DNA from: CAISOG01 sp044375625
GTDB lineage: Bacteria; Pseudomonadota; Alphaproteobacteria; CAISOG01
Assembly: GCA_044375625.1 (NCBI GenBank)
Contig: JBILMH010000018.1
Coordinates: 1 to 29,215, forward strand
Direction: 5' to 3'
DNA length: 29,215 bases
Shown: positions 23,586-29,215 of the stretch, in pieces
Layout of the letters: each line of letters begins with the position of its first letter
Position numbering within the stretch: the stretch's first letter is position 1
Translations under genes and position numbers: made by a program
Notes under the pieces: generated by a model
The model's database searches: none
Told to the model about the DNA's origin: nothing
What the model saw: only the letters and a program-made list of their open reading frames with translations

Positions 23586-24586
23586 GGCTTGCCTGATGAT
23601 GAATTGCTGGTGGGTTTGGTGGGCGCTATCGTGCCTCCACCCAAAATGCCAAAAACCCGCCCCCCTGTGCCAGGCAACAGCTTGCTGATACCATTTTTCA
23701 TGTCAACCTCCGCCCGCGCCCCGCTAAGCTGGGTTTTGTCACGGGTCAGGCTGACTTTCCCTTCCAAAATGGCCACTTGCTTAACGGGATCATAAACGGC
23801 GCGACTGCCGCGGGCGACATCGATAGCGGTCAGGATGGCCACATTGCCGGTAGCAATCAGTTTCTCTAGCCCACTATCCTCCCCAGGCACAACGGGTGAG
23901 TTGGACTTCGCAAGCGCCTCAGAAGCTTTATCAGGCGCCTGGCTGCTGGCCACGGCGACATTGGGGGCTTTGGCCGTATCCATGCTGGTCTGTTTGCGCA
24001 AAAACATCTCCACCTTGTCACTCATCAGGCGGCTGGCACCGCGGGTCATCACCACCCCACCAACCGCGACCGCCTTATTTTGCTTTTGATCAAAGTTCAA
24101 CGATTCCTGGGCGGTAATCAAAATTTCCCCCTGCTCAACCCGCAACCCGCCACCGCTAAGACGCCCCGTCCCCTCCTGCAGCTGAAAAGATCCCTGGTTG
24201 CCCATCGCCTTTTGATCGCCGCGTTGCAGCTGAACATTGCCAAAGGCTTCCAACAGCCCAATTTGATCGGATTTTTTGGGATCATAATGGGCAACAATGC
24301 GATCCGCGGACAGGGTTTGCCCCTGAGTGCGTACCAGCACGCCCCCCTCAGCGCTGTAAATATGCTTAACCTGATCCCAGGTGATGCCATTGCTGGCCTC
24401 AACACTGATGCCCTGATCGGCGGGCAGGGGCGTACTGGCGGTAGCGGTGGTAGCGGTGGTGGCCGCAGGTTGTGGGGCGGCAGATTGATTGGCTGGCGGC
24501 GAGGGAGGCTCAGCCAACGCGGGGCTGGCCAGCCATGTGACCAAACTGCCTAATACCAGCATCCATCCCAAATATGTTCCCCGCAT
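23582..24586 (-). CDS. lptA: LPS transport periplasmic protein LptA
   Basis: Periplasmic OstA-domain protein that forms the bridge carrying LPS from LptC to the outer membrane. It has a signal peptide (residues 1-25, MRGTYLGWMLVLGSLVTWLA then SPALA, cut before EPPSP). A low-complexity Ala/Thr stretch follows to about residue 55. The beta-jellyroll repeats include VRTQGQTLSADRIVAHY, LEAFGNVQLQRGDQKAMGNQ, LIATGNVAILTAIDVARGSR and VAILEGKVSLTRDKTQLSGA. At 334 residues it is longer than E. coli LptA (185) because of the linker and a Ser/Ala-rich insert near residues 205-240. It starts 13 bases after the end of lptC and overlaps lptB by four bases. Confidence 0.93.
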   Translation of the reverse strand: MRGTYLGWMLVLGSLVTWLASPALAEPPSPPANQSAAPQPAATTATTATASTPLPADQGISVEASNGITWDQVKHIYSAEGGVLVRTQGQTLSADRIVAHYDPKKSDQIGLLEAFGNVQLQRGDQKAMGNQGSFQLQEGTGRLSGGGLRVEQGEILITAQESLNFDQKQNKAVAVGGVVMTRGASRLMSDKVEMFLRKQTSMDTAKAPNVAVASSQAPDKASEALAKSNSPVVPGEDSGLEKLIATGNVAILTAIDVARGSRAVYDPVKQVAILEGKVSLTRDKTQLSGARAEVDMKNGISKLLPGTGGRVFGILGGGTIAPTKPTSNSSSGKP

Positions 24587-24599
24587 CGCAGACCAAAAC

Positions 24600-25379
24600 C
24601 TAAAGATGCAGGATGGTGTGACCCAAAAAGGTCAGTTTGTTGCCATGCTGTTCGATTTTCAGCCCTTCGGCCTGCAATTGGTGATTGGGCCCCTTACCCG
24701 ATACAGGTTGTTGGCTAATACCCTCTCCATTCAACCAGTTATAGCGCAGATCGCCCAGATCCATCCGAAAGCCATCCTGGCGGGTAATTTCAACCCCATT
24801 GTTCAGATTCAGTTGGCTGGTTGCCTGGTTAACATCCCCCTGGCTGGCAATCAGCTGCATCCGACCGTTGTTGGCCAGGCGCAATTCGGATTGGATATTG
24901 CTGAGCCCCAGGCGTTGCCCAACGCTGTCCAGCTTTTGCACCTCAGCCGCCGCAATGGTAAAATGCCGACCACTGCGGTCAATGCCGCGCAATTTGGCTT
25001 CACGCATACGATCAACGCGGGGATCTACCCCCTGCAGCTGCCCATCGGTAGCGCTGGAGTAGGTCAGTTGCGGCCAGATGACCAGAATCAGCGCCAGGGT
25101 AATCGCCACTGCCTGCAACGCCCATTTGACCTTATTGCGATGATAGCGGCTGTGCAGGGATCTTATGCGCTGCCACGGCATGGCCGCCACCGACCAAAAG
25201 TCATAGTCATTGCTGTTGGCGGAGATTCTGTTGCCTGGTTCGCCTGAATTATCCGAATGATGGGGGGTGGCATTGGCCATATGGCTTGCTGCATCAGCGG
25301 CAACCGCCGCCTTTGTTGACGCAGCATGCCGTGACGATACATCAGTCCGTGTGGTGGAAGCCAGCAATGGCATCAACAA
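24600..25379 (-). CDS. lptC: LPS export protein LptC
   Basis: Bitopic inner-membrane protein that receives LPS from LptB2FG and passes it to LptA. A transmembrane helix at about residues 86-106 (WALQAVAITLALILVIWPQ) is followed by a periplasmic LptC domain with TIAAAEVQKLDSVGQRLGLS and RLANNGRMQLIASQGDVNQA. The 80 or so residues before the helix are Ala/Ser/His/Asn-rich and unusual for LptC. In-frame ATGs at 25280 and 25181 would give shorter proteins, the latter (MPWQRIRSL) close to the normal family start. The true start is undecided. The gene lies in the conserved order kdsD-lptC-lptA-lptB. Confidence 0.9.
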   Translation of the reverse strand: MLMPLLASTTRTDVSSRHAASTKAAVAADAASHMANATPHHSDNSGEPGNRISANSNDYDFWSVAAMPWQRIRSLHSRYHRNKVKWALQAVAITLALILVIWPQLTYSSATDGQLQGVDPRVDRMREAKLRGIDRSGRHFTIAAAEVQKLDSVGQRLGLSNIQSELRLANNGRMQLIASQGDVNQATSQLNLNNGVEITRQDGFRMDLGDLRYNWLNGEGISQQPVSGKGPNHQLQAEGLKIEQHGNKLTFLGHTILHL

Positions 25380-25479
25380 TCAACCCGATTCGAAAGGTGT
25401 TAGACAACTGCATCAATCATAGCCCCTTGCCCCCATTTTGGCCAGCGGCATGAATCATCAGATGAAATGGCCTTAAGCC

Positions 25480-26505
25480 TTAGCCAAAGGCCTGCAAACA
25501 ATCGTGAATATGAACCGCGCCAACCAGGCGATTATCCTCATCGACCACTGGCAAAAAATTGACCTTACGTTGGTTCAGCAAGCCAACCACCTCAGCCACC
25601 AAGGCGTTGGGGGTCGTGCGAAGGGGATCCTGCGTCATCAATTCCTGCAGGGTCATGGTGGCCAAGTTTTCGCGGCCAAAATTGCGGCGCAGCACCCCAT
25701 CGGTAAAAACGCCCACCAACTTCTGCTGATCATCGACCACGCAAACCCCACCGATGCGACCAACGGCACGCCCCATAATGTCGGCGGCCTCAGCCACTGT
25801 GGTGCTAGGCTTGGCCATCGGCAAATCCTCACCATGGCGCAAAATATCGCGGACAAATAACAGGGTGTTGCCCAAAGCGCCGCTGGGGTGAAAGGTTTTG
25901 AAATCGGCGCGGGAAAACCCCTTAAGTTCGTGCAGGGCAACCGCCAACGCATCGCCCAACGCCAACATCACGGTGGTGGAGGTGGTGGGCGCCATCCCCA
26001 GGCTGCACGCTTCAGTCAATTTTGGAATAAGCAGCAGATGGTCGGAGGAGGTGGCCAACATGCTGTCGGCCGATTGGGTCATCGCAATCAGCGGGATGGC
26101 AAAGCGCTTGGCATAGGTAATCATGCTGGAAAGCTCGGCGGTGTTGCCCGAGCTGGAAAGCAACAGCAGGCCATCATCGGCGGTCAGCATCCCCAGGTCG
26201 CCATGGCTGGCCTCCGCAGGGTGGACAAAAAAGGCTGGTGTGCCGGTGGAGGATAGGGTGGCGGCAATCTTACGGGCAATATGGCCAGATTTGCCCATGC
26301 CAGAAACCACCAATTTGCCTTTAATGGCTAACAGGACATCGATGGCTTTGGCCAGTTGGTCATCAGGAATCTGTGCCAGGCTGGCCACCCCATTAGCCTC
26401 TAACGCGACAACGCGCCGAATAATCTGGCCGATAGTCTTGGCCGCATCAGCGGTTTGTTTGGCATTGGTGTTGACGGGTTCAAGCATGGCAACAGCAGAG
26501 GTCAT
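25480..26505 (-). CDS. kdsD: Arabinose-5-phosphate isomerase (KpsF/GutQ family)
   Basis: Converts ribulose 5-phosphate to arabinose 5-phosphate, the first step towards KDO of the LPS inner core. The protein (341 residues) has an N-terminal SIS sugar-isomerase domain (about 40-190) with VVSGMGKSGHIARKIAATLS, HPAEASHGDLGML with the active-site His/Asp region, and LLLLSSSGNTAEL. Two CBS domains follow (about 207-341), for example MGRAVGRIGGVCVVDDQQKL and LLNQRKVNFLPVVDEDNRLV. Length and architecture match KdsD/KpsF. It is 100 bases before lptC on the same strand and 66 bases after rnd. Confidence 0.94.
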   Translation of the reverse strand: MTSAVAMLEPVNTNAKQTADAAKTIGQIIRRVVALEANGVASLAQIPDDQLAKAIDVLLAIKGKLVVSGMGKSGHIARKIAATLSSTGTPAFFVHPAEASHGDLGMLTADDGLLLLSSSGNTAELSSMITYAKRFAIPLIAMTQSADSMLATSSDHLLLIPKLTEACSLGMAPTTSTTVMLALGDALAVALHELKGFSRADFKTFHPSGALGNTLLFVRDILRHGEDLPMAKPSTTVAEAADIMGRAVGRIGGVCVVDDQQKLVGVFTDGVLRRNFGRENLATMTLQELMTQDPLRTTPNALVAEVVGLLNQRKVNFLPVVDEDNRLVGAVHIHDCLQAFG

Positions 26506-26571
26506 TAAGCGATCCGCTAAAACGGGGTAAGGAGAAACTTAAATCAAAAAACAAATAAAAATCGAGCAAAA

Positions 26572-27192
26572 CTAATGCGCGAATATATCCTGCTCTGACC
26601 AGCCTTGTAAATCCAATTCTACCCGGCTGGCCAAAAAGTTGAAGCAGGCCTCGGCAATAGCCATCCGATTTTCCCGAACCAACATGGCCTGCAGGCGGTC
26701 GCGCAGACCGTGCAGGTGCAACACGTCGGAGGCGGCATAGGTCAACTGCTCTGGCGACAACTGCGCCGCACCCCAGTCAGAGGACTGCTGCTGTTTCGAT
26801 AGCTCCACCCCTAATTGTTCCCGCACCAACTCCTTCAACCCATGTTTGTCGGTATAGGTGCGCACCAGCCGAGAGGCGATTTTGGTGCAAAAAACCGGCG
26901 TAGCCACCACGCCTAAATAGCGTTGGATGCTGGCCAAATCAAAGCGGGCAAAGTGAAACAGTTTGGTAATGTTGGGATTGGCCAACAGCGCCTTAAGATT
27001 GGGGGCATCATAACCGCTGCGAAACTGTACCAAATGCACCTCACCAGTGGGAGAGCACAGTTGAATCAGACACAGTCGGTCGCGACCAATCTGCAACCCC
27101 ATGGTTTCGGTATCAACGGCAATGCTGGGCAGCTGTTCCCATTGCGCCAAAATTTCGGCGGGCAGGTCATCGTGGTGTAAGGTAATCGTCAT
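26572..27192 (-). CDS. rnd: Ribonuclease D, short form
   Basis: A 3'-5' exoribonuclease of the DEDDy superfamily, expected to trim stable RNA 3' ends. Exonuclease motifs are VDTETMGLQIGRDRLCLIQL (ExoI), LFHFARFDLASIQRYLGV (ExoII) and LTYAASDVLHLHGL with Tyr and Asp (ExoIII). At 206 residues it has only the nuclease domain and lacks the HRDC domains of E. coli RNase D (375 residues), which is the usual form in alphaproteobacteria. It heads the block with kdsD and the lpt genes and is divergent from the SRP RNA gene. It has a weak ribosome binding site (AGGT). Confidence 0.93.
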   Translation of the reverse strand: MTITLHHDDLPAEILAQWEQLPSIAVDTETMGLQIGRDRLCLIQLCSPTGEVHLVQFRSGYDAPNLKALLANPNITKLFHFARFDLASIQRYLGVVATPVFCTKIASRLVRTYTDKHGLKELVREQLGVELSKQQQSSDWGAAQLSPEQLTYAASDVLHLHGLRDRLQAMLVRENRMAIAEACFNFLASRVELDLQGWSEQDIFAH

Positions 27193-27239
27193 GCTTTATG
27201 ACCTAGCAGCATTCGCCGCAAATGCAAAGAACTTTTACC

Positions 27240-27269
27240 ATGATCTTGCCAACCCTTGCTGTTTGTCAA
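27240..27269 (-). promoter_or_regulatory. Predicted rnd promoter
   Basis: On the minus strand TTGACA (plus positions 27264-27269), an 18-base spacer and GATCAT (27240-27245), with a leader of about 40 bases. It overlaps the oppositely directed SRP RNA promoter, whose -35 box is at 27256-27261. Confidence 0.5.
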
Positions 27270-27284
27270 AAGCATCTGCATAGT
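27256..27284 (+). promoter_or_regulatory. Predicted SRP RNA promoter
   Basis: TTGCTG (27256-27261), a 17-base spacer and CATAGT (27279-27284). The expected start at about 27291 coincides with the first base of the terminal stem of the SRP RNA, which supports the assignment although both boxes are imperfect. Confidence 0.5.
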
Positions 27285-27288
27285 AGTG

Positions 27289-27390
27289 AATGGAGGTTGG
27301 CTGGCGGGCAATCCTGTGGGTAACCCGGTCAGGGTCGAAAGACAGCAGCCGTAACCATTAAGGGTTGGGTCGTCATGTCCAACCTCCACC
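27289..27390 (+). ncRNA. ffs: Signal recognition particle RNA (4.5S, small bacterial type)
   Basis: RNA component of the signal recognition particle, binding Ffh and its receptor FtsY. The ends form a perfect ten-base stem: TGGAGGTTGG (27291-27300) with CCAACCTCCA (27379-27388). The apical helix carries the conserved Ffh-binding loop, GGTCAGG (27327-27333) facing AGCAGCC (27344-27350). It is capped by GTC-GAAA-GAC (27334-27343) instead of the common TCC-GGAA-GGA, a compensated change that keeps a GNRA-type tetraloop. About 100 bases is the normal length. Proximity to dnaX is a common bacterial arrangement. Confidence 0.93.
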
Positions 27391-27404
27391 AAGGCTGTTT
27401 TTTT
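27391..27404 (+). terminator. T-run after the SRP RNA
   Basis: Seven T residues (27398-27404) follow the SRP RNA stem after nine bases (CCAAGGCTG). This is consistent with termination helped by the terminal stem, although the spacing is longer than in a classical intrinsic terminator. Confidence 0.45.
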
Positions 27405-27482
27405 GATAATCCCCCCAAAAGGATTGGCAACAACGCGGTTTGTGCATTCAACATTCCCAATTTTAGGATCAGGAGTTACGTC

Positions 27483-28757
27483 GTGACCATCAGTCTTTCC
27501 CCCTTGCCCAATAATGCGCCCAGCAATCTATTAAAGGCCTTACCCTGGTGGCGGCGGGAATATCTAACGCTGTCCTATCGCCTGACCTTTATTAAAGAAT
27601 TTGCCTTTCACCTGAAATGTGGGCTAAGCGGTGAAAAAGCTTTGGAGGCGGTGATTACCAGCAATTCGGATTATTTCAGCCGCCCCATTTTCCAACATGT
27701 GCTCAGCGCTCTGGCCGCTGGCAAAAGCTTTCAAGACGCCCTGCGCTATACCCAAATTCTTCAAAAGCGTGATTTGGAGTGGTTGGCTAACACATTGGGA
27801 AACTTGTCTCTGTATGACCGTTTGGACATATTAATTAACCGCTTAGAGCGCACCGCCAAGTTCTGGCATTTCTCCACCCCCAATTTCTGGTTTCACTGGG
27901 TGGCTTTTGTCTTTGTTGGCTTCACCTTATACGCCTATGGCGACAAAATTTTTCCTTTGGTTGATGAAACCAGTGTGTGGAGTCGTTTTGCCTCGCCAGA
28001 ACGGCTTGAGGCGTTAAAGCATCTGATTTGGCTGAACAACCTGTTGGTGAACATTGCGATTTTGGGTGCAGTTGCCATAATTTTGTATCTGATTGGCTTT
28101 GCCCTGTACTTCAAAACGCGCTTGGGTCGCTGGTTATCGCCATTTCTGGTAACGCGCAGCCTGCTGTACCGCTTTTTGGCGGGTGACACGTTGTTCAGCC
28201 TGGCGCAGCTGGTGCGAAAAGGCGTGCCGTTGGCGCAGGCCGTATCGGCGTTGCAACCAACCGCCCACCCCCTGATGGCGGATCGGTTGCAGCAGGCCTC
28301 CGAAGTATTTGCGGCGGGCGCCCCCCCGCAGCAGGGGTTGGCCAAATTGTTGCCCAGTGGTCAGGCGGCGGGCAGCGCGGATTATTACCAGGACAGCACC
28401 CATCTGGCTGATTGGTTGGATCATTTGGCGGGACGAACCATCCGCTATAGCTCTGATCTGTACAACATCATAAAGTTTAACATTAAGACAATGGCAGAAG
28501 TCTTTGTGGTGGTTGCATTAACCCATATTATCTGGACGACACAAACCCTTACCAATGTATCGCTGAACTTTTCGATGGCCAGTTTGGCGGCGTCCGCGCA
28601 AACGATGCAGGAGTTGCAGTCGGAACCAAAATCACAACCGCAATCACAGCCGCAGCCAGAGCTGATGCAAAAACCTGAGGCGCAGCCGCCTGAGTCTGCA
28701 CAACCCGCTGCCCCCGCCACCGTATTGCCAACATCGCCGCCAGCGGTGATGCCTTAA
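27483..28757 (+). CDS. Type II secretion GspF / pilus PilC-like membrane protein
   Basis: A 424-residue inner-membrane protein starting at GTG 27483, chosen because AGGAG lies seven bases before it. The frame is open up to 27375, but that overlaps the SRP RNA. Two cytoplasmic repeats resemble T2SSF domains: residues about 30-110 (FHLKCGLSGEKALEAVITSN) and about 235-300 (LFSLAQLVRKGVPLAQAVSA). Three hydrophobic segments are at about 135-153, 186-210 and 337-355, the GspF/PilC topology. The last 55 residues are a Pro/Gln/Ser-rich tail not found in ordinary PilC. The similarity is fold-level and diverged, so the role (platform of a pilus, secretion or competence machine) is inferred. It sits 17 bases before dnaX on the same strand, so the two are probably co-transcribed. 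Confidence 0.72.
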   Translation: MTISLSPLPNNAPSNLLKALPWWRREYLTLSYRLTFIKEFAFHLKCGLSGEKALEAVITSNSDYFSRPIFQHVLSALAAGKSFQDALRYTQILQKRDLEWLANTLGNLSLYDRLDILINRLERTAKFWHFSTPNFWFHWVAFVFVGFTLYAYGDKIFPLVDETSVWSRFASPERLEALKHLIWLNNLLVNIAILGAVAIILYLIGFALYFKTRLGRWLSPFLVTRSLLYRFLAGDTLFSLAQLVRKGVPLAQAVSALQPTAHPLMADRLQQASEVFAAGAPPQQGLAKLLPSGQAAGSADYYQDSTHLADWLDHLAGRTIRYSSDLYNIIKFNIKTMAEVFVVVALTHIIWTTQTLTNVSLNFSMASLAASAQTMQELQSEPKSQPQSQPQPELMQKPEAQPPESAQPAAPATVLPTSPPAVMP

Positions 28758-28774
28758 GGCAAGAAAGGTTTGAA

Positions 28775-29215
28775 ATGGTTGCCGCAACCGGTTACAGGGT
28801 TTTAGCCCGCACCTATCGTCCCAAAACTTTTTCGACTTTAATTGGCCAAGAGGTGATGGTGCAAACTTTGGCCAACGCCATTGCCCTTAACCGCCTGCCG
28901 CATGCCATTATGCTGACGGGGGTGCGTGGTGTCGGCAAAACCACCACCGCCAGGCTGATTGCCAAGGCCTTAAACTGCGTTGGGGCGGATGGTATGGGTA
29001 CGCCCACCATCGACCCCTGCGGCGTGTGCGAACACTGCGTCAACATCAGCGAAGATCGCCACTTGGATGTGCAGGAAATTGACGCGGCCAGCCATACAAA
29101 GGTTGAGGAAATTCGCAAAATCTTCGATGGGGTGGCCTATCAACCCGTTGCCGCCCGCTATCGCATTTACATTGTGGACGAGGTTCACATGCTGTCGGGT
29201 CATTCCTTTAACGCG
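28775..29215 (+). CDS. dnaX: DNA polymerase III subunits gamma and tau, C-terminus cut by window edge
   Basis: Clamp-loader ATPase of the replicative polymerase. The first 147 residues are present. They include YRVLARTYRPKTFSTLIGQE, Walker A GVRGVGKTT (49-57), the zinc-binding cysteines Cys68, Cys82, Cys85 and Cys88 (DPCGVCEHC), DVQEIDAASHTKVEEIR and the Walker B region IYIVDEVHML (DEVH at 135-138). AAAGG ends six bases before the ATG. The rest of the AAA+ module and the tau-specific C-terminus lie beyond the window, so frameshifting to gamma cannot be judged. Confidence 0.97.
   Translation, partial: MVAATGYRVLARTYRPKTFSTLIGQEVMVQTLANAIALNRLPHAIMLTGVRGVGKTTTARLIAKALNCVGADGMGTPTIDPCGVCEHCVNISEDRHLDVQEIDAASHTKVEEIRKIFDGVAYQPVAARYRIYIVDEVHMLSGHSFNA

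Noticed and set aside
27375..27482. Longer N-terminus for the PilC-like protein
   Set aside because: The earlier start lies within the SRP RNA and before its T-run. GTG 27483 has AGGAG at proper spacing.

Overview
This window looks like chromosomal DNA from an alphaproteobacterium of roughly 55% G+C. Evidence for this is the gene order (argS - SPOR protein - nagZ; rnd - kdsD - lptC - lptA - lptB; SRP RNA next to dnaX), a NDUFA9-type SDR, a COX15-type heme A synthase and a short ribonuclease D. I cannot place it below class level. Most genes are housekeeping. Accessory DNA sits at the left edge and in an island at about 14.56-17.2 kb.

Layout. 1-953 (-): a pentapeptide-repeat protein cut by the window edge, with its promoter at 1062-1090. 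1136-1349: dispersed repeats. 1392-3915 (+): hscA and fdx, the chaperone and ferredoxin of ISC iron-sulfur assembly, without the rest of the operon. 4035-4844 (+): rplU with a long Ala/Lys tail, and rpmA. 5148-7624 (+): NDUFA9-like SDR and an M17 leucyl aminopeptidase. 7780-8631 (+): an orphan pilin-like protein, convergent with ctaA (-). 9953-11776 (+): an ABC exporter. 11938-14560 (-): a YejA-like peptide-binding protein overlapping hisN.

Accessory island, 14561-17179. An unrecognised Ala/Gln/Pro-rich protein with a hydrophobic core lies between two inverted copies of a GC-rich repeat. More dispersed palindromes follow, then a BrnT/BrnA toxin-antitoxin pair whose promoter predicts a leaderless mRNA.

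17221-21404 (+): argS, a membrane SPOR protein and nagZ. The last looks slightly short at its C-terminus and is not followed by scpAB. 21612-27192 (-): an envelope block of rnd, kdsD, lptC, lptA, lptB and lpxC, joining KDO precursor synthesis, the committed step of lipid A synthesis and LPS export. 27289-27390 (+): 4.5S SRP RNA, divergent from rnd. 27483-28757 (+): a GspF/PilC-like membrane protein inserted between the SRP RNA and dnaX. 28775-29215 (+): the start of dnaX, cut by the window edge.

Most unusual elements: the island gene bracketed by inverted repeats, two promoters (hisN, brnT) whose -10 boxes lie 5-6 bases from the start codon, a 15-base palindrome filling the spacer of the pentapeptide-gene promoter, and the separated pilin-like and PilC-like genes. 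No tRNA, 16S/23S/5S rRNA gene, CRISPR array or transposase was seen.
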